A stretch of DNA of 64,000 bases from assembly GCA_963575745.1 (NCBI GenBank), contig CAUYUJ010022543.1, positions 20,001 to 84,000 on the forward strand, read 5' to 3'. Below the pieces are notes generated by a model, which was given only the letters and a program-made list of their open reading frames with translations, searched no databases and had not been told where the DNA came from. Every line of letters starts with the position of its first letter. The first letter of the stretch is position 1. The translations under genes and the position numbers were made by a program. Source of the stretch: Prorocentrum cordatum (lineage: Eukaryota; Sar; Dinophyceae; Prorocentrales; Prorocentraceae). Positions 20,441 through 31,404 of this stretch are shown in pieces.

Positions 20441-22800
20441 TGACAGGGCAGCCGCGGCTGCCCCCCCCATGGCGGTGGAACCCGAGCGCATGGGCCGAGG
20501 GGTCGACGCCTCGGAGGCCGTCGAGTCCGAGTCGGAGATTGATTCCAGCCGCGATCTCGACGGCGCTGAATTGTTTGCGCAGCATCTGCGCCATGCCAAG
20601 TTCGCACGCGCCCCATCACGTCAGGCGGCGCCCGGATCAGCGCTGAGGCTCGAAGCATCATTCCAACGCCACCTGGCGCGTTGCAGCTTACTGCGGGAGG
20701 CCGGCCTGCGGGGGGACACGCCAGCTAGCAAACGTCAGTTGGTGACTGTTCGATTTCAGCAGGAAGCCAACGGTGGCGAGCTACGTGGACAGCCATCAGC
20801 ACGTAGTCATCAAGCAGCTTCGTCTTTTCGGCCCGAGTTTAATCCTGGTTGCCCCGGCGAGTGCAGCGCGTGCCGCGGCGTTTCCAGCCACCGCAGCATG
20901 CGGCGATCCCGCGGCAGGCGCCCATGCCTCCGCGCCAGTCGCGCGTTACATCTCCTAGGGCGATTAACCGTGGGGATGAATTAGACGAGCGCGCCGACGC
21001 CGAGCATTGTGGTTGCTGCTGGCGGCCTCCAGCATGAGTCTCGCAGAGCCCCGGGTAGAGGCGGCTAGCTACGAGCTGGATTTTCGCGACGTTTCGCGCG
21101 GCCAGCTGCGCGCGATCTCGCGCGCGCTAAGGTTGGAGGCTTACGCGAACAAGGTGCAAGACACAATTCCTGGCCCGGGGCGAATGCAGGGGTCTGAATT
21201 GCAGCGGCTGCGCAGGGACAAGCGCATCGAGTCCGACCAGCAGGCCGCCGAGCTGGCGCCGAGGCAGCGCCTGATGGGCTGGCGGGTCGAGGACGCGATC
21301 GGCAGTTTCGCGGGATCAGCGGCTTGTCCGAGCCCGCAGATCAGAGGCGACGAAGAGATGCGCTTCGGCAAATGCCCGACGGCCGACTATCGCCAGGTGC
21401 TCAAGAAGGACCTGGGCCACTGTCAGCGGGCGGTCCTCGAGCTGGACGAATCGAGCCAGCCCGTCCCTCGCGCGCTTCGCAGGGCGGGCGAAGGCGCGCT
21501 GCTCGCGGCCGCTTCTCTAGGAGAAGGCCAAGGCCACCCTCGAGACGGTGGTGGCCGAGGAGATCGCGATGGACGGGAGTCGGTGGCTCGTGCGACGATC
21601 GCGAAGGCGGCCGCTTGGGGCCTGGGGAGTTGGGCGGGGCGCCGCTGCGCGCGCCCACTCCTTCCCTGCGAGATGGGCGCCGGCGACCGGGGCTCCTGGG
21701 GCGTCGGCGGGGCCGACGTGGGGGGCCGCGATTTGCCGAGCGGTTCGCAAAATCAGCCGCGGGAGGCCTCGGCGGCAGCGGCCGCCAAGGCGCGTTGTCG
21801 GGGCCGACCTGGCGGCACGCGCGTCGGATTGTTCTGCCAGGTCGCGAGCTTGCTGAGCGCCATCGCCTGCCGGGCGGCGCTCGCCGCCGAGCGGCCGCCT
21901 AGGCCGCCCCCCCCGTTTGCGCAGTGCGCGACGGGGGCGGCGCCGGGCGCGGCAAAGCATACGGGGGGGTCAGAAGTCTATTCCATCGAGAGCCACCGCG
22001 TGGACGGCGCGCAGTCGCTCGGCGGGGGGGAACATTGCATGGGCGGCCCAGCCCCGCGAAATCGCGGCCGCGCAGGTCACGGGCCGCACGGGCGCCTGGG
22101 AACTCAAGCTGATGGACTTCGAGGTGACACGCAATGTCTTCTACTGCATGAGGCTGAAGTTCGCGTCGGAGGCGCTGCCCAGCGCCTACTGCACGAGCAT
22201 CGCGCGCCTCAGCTACGACGCACTGCAGCGCAAGCAAGCACTGCGGCGACGCCGGCGAGCAGAACGGCCATTCACTTTTTCCTGCCCGCGACTTCAAGTT
22301 TCATCTCGACGCGGGGGACATGTCCATGATCGAGAACCTGGCCACCAGCCGGATCTGGGCACAACGCGGCTTGGCGCAGCCGGCGGCCGACGAGCGCGCC
22401 GCGCGTCCAAGGTGGGGCGCGATGTGCGCGAGCGCGCAGCGCGACGCCAAAAGACGGGGCTGCCCTCCAAGCGGCCCTCCAAGCTGCCAGTCACCCGCGA
22501 TCAGGAGTTCGAGCTGCTGAGGCGTGCCTGCAGCGTTTGGCGACGACGCAGCGATGCGCGAGTCTGGCGTGGTCTCCGACGGGTTCTGCGTGGCGGTGCC
22601 GCGCGTCGTCGAGCAGATCCTGCGCTGGCAGCGCTGGCGTCGCGCGTGCGAGAGGGACTGCGCCCCCGCTTCTTCTTATTCTTCTTCTTCGCCCCTCGCC
22701 GTGCCCGGGGCCGAGGGGGCCGGCCGCCGCCCGCGTCGACGGCGCCGCGCCCCTTGCAGGGGCGCGCGAGCCCGCCGGGGAGCTTGGCCCTCCCGGGCGG
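20441..22800 (+). other. copia internal region without recognised domain
   Basis: Between the protease and integrase remnants lie about 2.3 kb of GC-rich DNA with long but changing open frames (for example 21007-22329). They probably belong to the element's polyprotein or an insertion in it. I recognise no conserved domain. Confidence 0.4.
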
Positions 22801-24560
22801 CGGAGGCGACTTCGCTGATTCACATGACGTGAGTGCCGACGGGGCTGGATGGCCATATCGGGGCAGGCGTGATCACCATCACGCAGAAATCACCAGCCTC
22901 GTTCAAGCCAGCATATCTGGCCACGCTTAAGCGACTACGCGTCAACTTTGGCTATCCGTCCGATGAATCGGTTCGGGCCGCAGCCTGCGGCTCAAAGGCG
23001 CTAAGTCGGCCGCCGCCCAGGTCGTCGAGGGGGGCGACTTGCGGGGCGCGCCGCTCGCAGCAGCACCCGAGCTTTGTGGGCCCCGGAAACGGCAGGGCCA
23101 TTTTACTTCACCGTTTCGAACAATGCCTTTTGAAAATGGAAGCGGCAAAAAACACGGCGACCAGAAACGGCAAAACAAACTGCTCCAGGATTGGGACCGG
23201 AGCCGGAATTGGTTACAAAACGTCGACGGAACCGGGAAAACAAAAAACAGCGTCGGAAACGGCATAAAAACGGCAAGCCGGAACCGCCTTGTCGTTTACA
23301 GGGCCCACTAAGCGCGAGAGCGAGGAGACCAGCGCGCCTCCACTCCGTGCATCACTTCGGCGACGACGCGGGCTTCGACTGCTTCGAGCTCAAGGGCGTC
23401 GGCGGCAAGAGCTGCTGGCACTTCAGCTCGTCGACCTGGCTGGCCACCACCTTTCACGTCGCGACGTGACCGGCCGTCACACGAGCCACGATTTCGCGGC
23501 CACTCTGGAGAGGAGCTGGGCCTCCTGGGCGGGAATGCCGGACCGCGTGCGCTGCGGCATGGGGAAGGGATCTGGCGGCGCCCTCAGTGAGCCGTTCCAG
23601 TCTTTCAACGCGGTGCAGCTTCCTATCGCTGGAAAGGCACAGTAGTAGCAGCAGTTCGGTCGAGTGGACCCCCAGGGGTTTGATGGAAGTAGCTCGCGGC
23701 GAGGACGATCGAGCACTCTTCGATCAAGTGTGAGGCCGAGATGCGATCGCCAGGCATCTTGGCGCAGGGGCAAAGGACCCACGGAGGAGGCGAGCAGCGG
23801 CGAGCAGGACTTAGTCCCGCTGTGTGGGCGCTGGGGCGCGATCGCAAGTTGCTCGCAAATCTGGCGATCGACGCGGCCAAACACAGCGCCCGAAGTCTCG
23901 CTGCCAGCGACGAGAATGTACGCCATCGAATGCCATCCGCACTGCGGCGCGCGAGTCAGTCATGAGGATGCAGAACGGCGACCTGCTCAGACCGGCCATG
24001 TTGGCCCACGCGCGCACGGTGGCCAAGCCGCTGTCAGTGGGCGAGATGCGCCGCGTGTTTCGCCAGGTCAAGAAGGAGCACACGGGGGCAGCGCGACCGC
24101 AACGCCAAGAAGGGCATCTCGCGAGGGCCGCGCGTGATCATCGGGGGGGCGCGCCATGCCGGTGGCCCCAGAGCGCATCCAGGCGCTCGCTCTGGACGGC
24201 GTCTGGTTCCCGAGCGGCAGGGGCGAGATCGGCCAGGCCGCGGCCGAGCTCAACGCGGCCCGCAATTCATTTGAGCAGGGGGAAGAGCTCGTTGAGGATT
24301 TCCGCCCAGGGCCGGGCGAGCTCGAAGTCGGGACAGACGGGATGGAGCAGGCGTTAACGACCGCCCAGAAAACGACGACCCCAGGGCGGAGATCCAGGGG
24401 GGCCAGGGGCCTGAGGAGCAGATCGAGGCTCAATCCGCCGACGTCGAGGCACAGACCTACGGCCCCGCTGAGTTTCGACGGCGAGCAGCTTTCGACGGGG
24501 CAGACAGCGGCGATTCCGCCCCGGCGCCACAAGCGCCTACAGACCTCGCGGGAGCATGCG
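22801..24560 (+). pseudogene. copia integrase remnant
   Basis: After the family F insertion, HHFGDDAGFDCFELKGVGGK marks the start of the catalytic core in one frame. ERSWASWAGMPDRV (about 23509) and FQSFNAVQLPIAGKAQ (about 23598) follow in another frame, then stops. DRNAKKGISRGPRVIIGGA (about 24086) and DGVWFPSGRGEIGQAAAELN (about 24195) look like the C-terminal part. Integrase inserts the cDNA; here at least three frames are needed and the protein cannot be made. Confidence 0.7.
23072..23312. mobile_element. Inverted-repeat element family F copy 2
   Basis: A 241-bp element with ends CTTTGTGGGCCCCGGAAACG and the inverse of CAGGGCCCACTAAG. It interrupts the copia integrase between the CGA-rich upstream part and the core start, so it landed after the copia insertion. 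Confidence 0.8.
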
Positions 24561-24599
24561 AGCTCAGCGGTAGCACCACCTAAGGCTGCCTACTCGATC

Positions 24600-26510
24600 C
24601 TGCCACGAGGCGGCGCCCAGCCGCGGGGATCATACCGAGCCAGGATTAGAGGGGGCTCGACAGCTCTCCAGGTCAGCTCCCAGGGCGACGCTGCAGGCAT
24701 CCATCGTCGCAGAGCGGTCAAGCGCAAGCAAGCCGACATGAGGATCCACGGGGAGGCCATCAACGAGCGCGACAGGGAAGCCAAATTACAGGGACGCAGC
24801 GGCCAAGCAGTGGAGCGAGTGGCAGAAGCATGACTCTTGCCGGGTGCTTTCTATCGAGGAATCCGAGGCGGGCAGAGGCATGGCCAAGGCCAGCTCAATG
24901 TTGCCCAGTTGTTTCGTCTACCCGGGCAAGACCGCGCTGCGACGGACCGCCAAGCGCGCGCTGCCGGTCAAGGCCTGGGTCTTCGTCGGGGGCCACATGG
25001 GCCCCAGGCTTGCAACGGGCAGCTCGCGCACGGACTCGCCCAAGTTTGACCGTTGCTCCATGGAGTTGTTCTTCGCTCTCTGCCGGAGGTTCGACTGCGA
25101 GATTTGCGCGGGGGGCGTGGAGGCGGCGCCCGCGCGGGGCGACGAGCAGCCGGGGCGGCAGCTGTTCACGGCGCCGTCCGCGAGTGCCTGCCAGGCCCGC
25201 GCCCGAAGAATTTGATCAAGATCCCCAAGTGGTTTGTGGCAGTGGCCAGCGAAGCTCCACCGGGCGCTGCAGTCGGTGGAGGCGGCGCTCGCTGAGGATT
25301 TTGTGTTTCGCCTGCGCCAGCACTCGCTGGATCCAGCTTTGTGCTGCGGCTGAGGCCAGCGCGGGGAGCTGCGCGCGGTGGCGCCCACCCGCGCGGGCGA
25401 CCTGCGGCTGGGCCTTTCGCCGAGGAGCTGGCAAGTGCACGACGATCTCCACGGGATTCTGCCGCGGGGCGACTCGCGAGGTGCAAGCCGGCGTGGCAAG
25501 ACGAAGGAGGAGTGCTCCGTCGATCTACCACAGGCAGCACGCAGGCACCATCGAGAAGATCGCGCTCGCCCGGGAGCGCAAGACGCAGCTAGCGGCGGAG
25601 GCGACCTGGCCGAGTTTTCGGACAACCGTTCCTCTCACACAGCGCCTGGGTTGCTGTCGTCGCAGACTCGACCAGATCTGGCGGTCGGAAACGCCACGGA
25701 GCGGCGCGCTCAGAAAATGCCCACCTTACGCCTGATCGGCATGAACCGGCGCATCATGCTGGCGAGGAAGCGCGCGGGAGTTTCCGAAGCTACGGGGCCC
25801 GCTTTCTCTGTCACCCGCCAAGGCGCCACGGCGCCAGCTGGGCCAGCGCCGACGAGCCAACCGAAATTCTGAGACCCAGGCTTCCCTGCCATTTGGCGGG
25901 ACCAGGCAACGAGAACAAGAAGGTCAAGATCCGCTCGCAACCTGACTGCGTGGCTTTTCTCGCGGAAGCCAAGTTGCACTCGGGGAAACAAACCCCAGTT
26001 AGCATCGTAGCTAGGAAGGAGAGCGGTCACCATCGAGCGAGTGTGTAAACCTATTTTGACAGCTGAGACGATATCAGCAGTGGATGTGCTTGGCTGTGTT
26101 CAGATCTTGTGCCGTGTTTTTTTGGCGTCGGTGGAGATGTCGGGCGCCCATCCAGAGGGCGCCCCGCCGAATTTGCTGCCGCTCGCGCAGTCACGTATCG
26201 CACTAGCGTGTGCGATAGCAGGCACAAGGACGGCCACAGTGAGCTCTCGTTAGAGCGGCGCCTTTTGCTACACCTAGTGGGCCTCGAGTAGCGTTCAGAA
26301 GAGGCTGTCGGCAATGAGCTTCTGTCCGGCGATCAGCGCAGTCAGCTACCTTTGTGTTGGGACCTACGGACCAGCAGCTCGGTAATCAGTAGTTCACCAA
26401 GGGAGCCTGCGGCATTGCCATCGGGGTAGAGCTACGACACACACGCCTCGCCGTGCAGCATCAGGAACCGACGGGTAATACCAGAGAGCACGAAACACAC
26501 ATCAGCAGCG
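24600..26510 (+). pseudogene. copia reverse transcriptase and RNase H remnant
   Basis: Recognisable blocks in order: KQWSEWQKHDSCRVLSIEES (about 24805), VKAWVFVGGHMGPRLATG, FDRCSMELFFALC (about 25046), EDFVFRLRQHSLDPALC (about 25295), the palm motif region AVAPTRAGDLRLGLSP (about 25375), QTRPDLAVGNATERRAQK (about 25662) and, in RNase H, HKDGHSELSLERRLLLHLVG (about 26222). The catalytic Val-Asp-Asp of copia RT has become Ala-Gly-Asp. Stops and frameshifts interrupt it repeatedly, so it is dead. Confidence 0.8.
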
Positions 26511-26579
26511 CAGGCTCCTTATTTCAGCGCGCAATGCGCTTGGCCATTCAGGCTTCGACGTGCGGCTTCAACGTCTAAA

Positions 26580-26920
26580 GGACGTAAGTCGGAATATGCC
26601 TGTATCAGAATAGTTGTGCACGGGTGTGAAATCCATGGATCACTGCAGATTTGCTTGCAATGTGGCAGTCGCACCAGCCAGGCAAGCGGCATGTGCAGTA
26701 CGTGTTTCGCTACCCACACGGTTGGCAACGTGCCTTCCATAACGATGTTGGGCGCAATTCGTTGTCATGGCCTTCAAGCTCTGGCGCATCGGGAGGGACG
26801 GTCGATTCCGCCGGTGAGCAACATCCGTTCGCATGCCAATGCGAGGGCGAACCCATTGTTTGCACATCGAAGTCTTGCGTTTATCCTCGGCTGCCGCCCC
26901 CACTTTGCAGTTTGTGGGGT
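26580..26920 (+). repeat. 3' LTR
   Basis: Aligns with 18385-18587 (inner part) and 16660-16742 (outer part). The exact ends are not clear. It follows the RNase H remnant after a short non-coding stretch. Confidence 0.55.
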
Positions 26921-27480
26921 TCTACGCGCCCCCATGGCACGCCCCTCCCGCGCCCCCCGTGGCGCGTTCCATGGCTCGCCCCCCGCCGCCTTCTCCTTGG
27001 CTCGTCCCCCCTAGCGCTGGCCCTGCCCATTCCTTGGCACGTCCTGGGCCTTTGCTGTGTTCCTGTTCGTTAACACGTGTCACCTGTGCGGAGTCTCAGT
27101 GTCAATTCCGCGGTGTCCTGTGGTGTTGTTGCGCTTCTGCTCGCCACGCACACCGCCAGAGGCGGCGGAGAGCTTGAGGTATCCACCTGCCAAACGCGTC
27201 CGTTGTCATGTCCCTTTGGGCGTCCGCTGGGGCGTCCCCTGGCGTGACGTTTTTTGTCACGCCCCATGGCGCGCGCCTGGGCAAGTCGCGCGACAGGTCC
27301 CGTACACGTCCAGGGCACGTCTTGTAATACGCACGTCTTCTGACGCATCCCCTGGCGCATCCCCAAGTGCACCCCTGGCACATCTCGTGGCGCGCCCATG
27401 CGCCCTACGCCCTGTGTCGTCTCGTCCCGTTTTGGAATTCAGCTGGATCTTGAGCCCGAGCTGATATAGGCGCCCCGCAC
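26921..27480. repeat. Degenerate CCTGGCGCGTCCC repeat
   Basis: Words such as CCCATGGCACGCCCC, CCTTGGCACGTCC and CCCTGGCGCATCCCC recur every 15-30 bp. It is a decayed short-unit repeat. A smaller patch of it occurs near 16340-16390. Confidence 0.5.
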
Positions 27481-28119
27481 GTTTTGATTGCAACCTGCCC
27501 TGGCACACTTATACGCTCAGGCAGCACGAGCCAAACATCCACATGATATCGTTTTTTTTTGTTTTTTTTACATTCGAGGGACGACTCAAACGACGTCGCT
27601 ATAGAGCGCACTCGAGGCCTGACGCACTTCAATTCAGCACGGTACAGCACAGTACAGATTTTGTCACGATATATCAGGATTTGGCCAAGTTTTGGGCAAG
27701 CCTGGGTTGGAGATCCCGACGCCGCCTGACATGCATAGGGTTGCTGCGTTGCACGGTGTGTCGGATCCTCCGCATGCGGTGGAATGGTGCCGCCGCGAGC
27801 GAAGGATAGAGGCCCGCGAGACGCAGTCACAGAAAGAGGACCCTCTCCAAGGCTTGATTTGCGAATCAGGCTTTCGCTATACGCGAGTGGGTTTGCTACA
27901 GTAGCCTAGTATGGTGTCTTGGCAGCTATGCCGCAGATGTCTGAATTCCTTTGTGGATTTGTGGGTCGATCGTATTTTCGAGCCAGATCGATACGTGATG
28001 GTGCAGGGTCCCGAAATCCAGCGAAGACGCCCTTTGCGGACAACATGCAAGGCTCTGATCTCAGGGTTCCCATTTGTTTTCCTCCCCCCCTTTCCCCAAA
28101 TTCCCCCTTCTAGCTCTCG
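27481..28119. other. Unassigned spacer
   Basis: Holds a T-rich run near 27549-27572. No gene or RNA recognised. Confidence 0.4.
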
Positions 28120-28248
28120 TGCTCTCCCTCGTCCTGTTCATCCCCTTGGTCGGCTGCGCTGGGGGGCAGGGCGACCTGCAAGTGATTTCGGAAAAGTACA
28201 GCCTCGACCTTGACCTGCTGCAGCAGAACCCTCCAGAGGACGCTCAGG
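28120..28248 (+). other. Exon-like island, unknown protein
   Basis: A hydrophobic stretch (LVLSLVLFIPLVG) is followed by GDLQVISEKYSLDLDLLQQN, then the frame enters purine-rich DNA. It may be an exon with a signal or membrane segment. No start or splice site can be fixed. Confidence 0.25.
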
Positions 28249-28344
28249 GAAGGGATGGAGGAGAGATGACGAGACAGCAGGGAAGAGGAGGGGAGGAACA
28301 GGACCAGGAGGGGGACCAGGAGAAGTAGAAGACTGGGGAGAAGG

Positions 28345-28715
28345 GGGATGATGAGGAGGAAGAAGAGGAGGCGGAGGAGGAGGAGGAGGTGGGTGGAAGG
28401 AGGACGAGATGGGGAGGGGGAAGAAGAGGAGGAGGAGGAGGTGGAGGAGGAGGACGAGATTGAAGGAGGAGGGACCTGGGGAGGAGGAGGAGGAGGAGGA
28501 GGAGGAGGAGGAGGAGGAGGGAAAGGAGGAGGAAGAGGAAGAAAAGGACGAGAAGGGGGAGGAGGAGGAGGAGGAGGAGGAGGAGGAGGAGGAGGAGGAG
28601 AAGGAGGAGGAGGAGGAGGAGGAGGAGGAGCAGGAGGAGGAGGAGGAGCATGAGGAGGAGGAGGAAAATGCGGAGGAGCAGGGGGAGCAGGAGGAGGAGG
28701 GGCAGGAGGAGGAGA
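28345..28715 (+). repeat. (GGA)n microsatellite
   Basis: About 370 bp of interrupted GGA, with GAGGAG, GAAGAG and GATG variants. Confidence 0.95.
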
Positions 28716-29580
28716 GAGCGGGTTGGGGGAGGGGAGGGGCCGTGCCGGAGTGCGTGCGGGCCTTTTAGGGCATTGGGCTAGAGTGCGGCGGGCCACAGTC
28801 TGTCCCGCACGCCGCCCCACCGGACTGGCGACACGGCGGACGGAAGCTAGGAATTGTAGTGACGGGTGTGAAGGGGCGCGACCGCAAGGAAAGTGGTCGG
28901 CGGAAGAAACAGGAGGCAGTCCTCATCCACATCACAATTAATGGCCATTGATAGTGCATGGTGTAAGTGTTTTAAATATGGCATGGGAAACGACATATCC
29001 AAAAAGGAAGCGCAATTTATGTACATGATCAGGCGCATTACTACAAATATCGACTCACCAACGTGATGCCCAGCGCACTGGGCACGCCCCAGTGGGACAC
29101 CTGCCCTCTGAAGTGGAAGGAGGCGCCACGGCAGCCTTGGAAGTGGGTCCAGGAGGCGCTCTTGAAGCCTCCGGTGTGGTCGTGTTCTGAATCGGCCGAC
29201 ATGCCTGACTGTTCACATGTCGGTTTGCGTGCTTACGCTCTCTCTGGGCAGCAGAAGGGGGCTTACGCGCGTAGTTCCGACCGCAGTGCTCTGGCGAAAG
29301 ATGCCCTGTTTCCACAACCGCTGAATTCAATATTTGCTTTGGCAGGTGAGGGATGTCTGTGACCGGGTGGTCAGGTCGTAAGTTGTCCAAGAACAGGTCT
29401 GGCTCAGAGAGAAGAACCCATCTCATGACGAATAGCGCCCAAGAGATCACCGAAACGAGCACCCCGATCCACCTGGACTTCGAATCGGTCTTCGGCCAAA
29501 TTCAAACACTCCGCACGAGCAAATCATAATCGCCAGTGTCGATCGTAACCTTCAGGACCTTCGATCAGCCACGCGCAGAG
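28716..29580. other. Spacer with weak exon-like island
   Basis: At about 29062-29185 (+) a frame reads MPSALGTPQWDTCPLKWKEA, then PRQPWKWVQEALLKPPVW. It is not repetitive and may be an exon. The rest shows no gene. Confidence 0.25.
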
Positions 29581-29720
29581 GGGGGTGGGGGGAGGGGGGA
29601 GTGCTTCTTAGAAACACCCCTGCCTCTTAGCAGACGTGGGCCTCATCTATAGGTGTAAGGCTAGCGCCTTCTAAGAAGCAGCCTCCTTCTAAGAAGCCCT
29701 CCCCCCTCCCTCCCCCCCCT
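29581..29720. repeat. Imperfect inverted repeat with G-runs
   Basis: A GGGGGGAGGGGGGAGTGCTTC arm of about 20 bp faces GAAGCCCTCCCCCCTCCCT. Three copies of TTCTAAGAAG or TTCTTAGAA palindromes lie within. It may be a small hairpin element. Confidence 0.5.
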
Positions 29721-30016
29721 TGATCGCGTCGCCAATTGAAGGGCACAGACGGGGACGACGAAACCGCGATGCTCAAAGCGGGCTCCGGTCGCGGGTCGCG
29801 CTTTGCTGTTTCCCTGGCGTGCTCGTGTTTCGCAGCAAAACCCAGACGTCCACGCCGGTCTGTCCACGCCGGAGCGGGCACGGGCGGACCCAGCTGGCCG
29901 TGGCGCAGCAGCGGAGACGTCACCGCCCCGTTCGGCACGCGCATCAGCCGCTGCCTTCGTGCGCCCCTTCCCGCTCTGCCATGCAGAGCCGCTGGGCCTG
30001 GTAGTCGAGGAGGGTG

Positions 30017-30252
30017 CAAGCAGTGGCGAAGCGTCCTGGTGTGCCTGCAGGCCTACCGCACACTGCTCTAAGAGCCTGTTCTGCGATTTCCACGAAGTTC
30101 ATCTGGGAACACGTCTGGCCGGGACCGTCTTGCTTGAACACATCGGGTCCATGTTCTGAGCACAGTGTTTTTGTCATGGGAACATTGCTGGGCTCTAAGA
30201 GCATATCGTGATAGATCCGTAGGAATGCCGGGACGGCCAGTGCTTGCTCAAG
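30017..30252. mobile_element. Dispersed element family B copy 2
   Basis: Starts CAAGCAGTGGCGAAGCGTCC and ends GACGGCCAGTGCTTGCTCAA, imperfect inverses. In between are diverged forms of the GTTCT/AGAAC boxes found in copies 1 and 3. No target duplication seen. Confidence 0.6.
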
Positions 30253-30423
30253 ATCGGGCATGGCCAGGACCCCGGGTAAGGGGACCCGGTCAGTGGTAGG
30301 GCCCTGGGGCCCCTCAATTGGCCAGATTCACTAAACCAGGTTTGCCGTGACAGGTGTTTTTCGGGCGACGGCAGTTCCGGTTCGTGGAATTGGGGCGGGG
30401 GGGCGCCCCCGGTACGAAACCCT

Positions 30424-30565
30424 GGCGGAGGAGGAGGAGGAGGAGGAGGGGAAGGAGGAGGAGGAAGAGAGGAGGGGAAGGAGGAGGAGGAGGAGGAGGA
30501 GGGGGGGGAGGAGGAGGAGGAGGAAGAGGGGGAGGAGGAGGGGAAGGAGAAAGGAGGAAGGAGGT
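30424..30565 (+). repeat. (GGA)n microsatellite
   Basis: Interrupted GGA tract with GAAGAG variants. Confidence 0.9.
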
Positions 30566-30814
30566 CCTGCCAACGCCCGACAAGCGGTGCCCTGGCGGGG
30601 CCGCTGGAGAGGGCGGCCGGCCTCGCACCCGCCCGCGGGCGCCCCGGCGGTGCGCAGCGCCCTGCCCGGAGGAGCAGGGCGCGGCGGGTGCCGCTCGGGC
30701 GTGCGGGCGCCACCGGGCTCGGAGCTGCAGGCCTGCGCAGCCCACGGACCCGCGCGGGCGCTCGTCTTCGGAGCCGCCTCCGAAAAGACGAGGAGACGCG
30801 AGGGGCCCCGATTC

Positions 30815-30966
30815 GGGGGCCACAGGCGAGTTTTACCCCTACCCCCCACGATTCTGGAGAGGGAGGGTGGGGTTCATTTCGCTCGGGAGCTCCCGAGCGA
30901 AGTGAACCCCGCCCTCCCCCTCAGAAATCGTGGGGGGTGGGGGTAGGGTTCGCCTGTGGCCCCCTA
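30815..30966. mobile_element. Near-perfect ~150-bp palindrome
   Basis: Arms of about 75 bp meet at GGGAGCTCCC (30886-30895). The outer ends are GGGGGCCACAGGCGA and its inverse. Only a few mismatches separate the arms. It is probably a fold-back MITE; it would form a long hairpin if single-stranded. No other copy noticed here. Confidence 0.75.
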
Positions 30967-31404
30967 CCGATGCTGATGGCTCCGTTTGGAAGTCTCCTCG
31001 GCAGGGGATCCAGGCAGCCTCCACAGCGAGTGCAGCAGTTCTTGTTGTGGCCCACGGTTTCTTTTGTGTGAGAGTGCCAGGGACGGTATCTTATCCGTGC
31101 TTGGCGCGCGCTCCGGCTGGACGCAGTCGCGCGAAAAGAACAGACACGTCCGCGTGTGTCTCAGGATTGCCCAACTTCTGATTACCACCTTTCTTGATGA
31201 CCTATTATTCAAGGGCATAAAAAAAACGCCCCTACCCTGTTTCACGAGGCGCTGTGCGCTGAAACTCCTGTGGGCTGACAGGGTAAACTCTGCGTGATGT
31301 GCCGCGTCCTGGCGGCTCTAGGCTTTGGGGGATCCCAGGAGGTTTACAGACCACGCACTTGTAACTTAACTCAGGGTAGGGTAGTTTTTTTTTCATCCCT
31401 CAAA
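30967..31404. other. Unassigned spacer
   Basis: No gene recognised. Contains an A-run and a T-run (about 31218 and 31385). Confidence 0.4.

Larger units (their letters stand above)
18385..26920 (+). mobile_element. Degenerate Ty1/copia retrotransposon
   Basis: The order LTR, primer site, gag with zinc knuckle, aspartic protease, integrase, reverse transcriptase, RNase H, LTR is that of Ty1/copia elements, which copy through an RNA intermediate in the cytoplasm and integrate in the nucleus. Every domain is broken by frameshifts and stops, and key residues are lost, so it cannot make its own proteins. The LTRs have diverged strongly, which implies an old insertion. A family F element has inserted in the integrase region. 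Confidence 0.85.

Noticed and set aside
20004-22329. Independent genes between copia protease and integrase
   Set aside because: Open frames change repeatedly and no start, domain or codon pattern separates them from the surrounding degenerate element.
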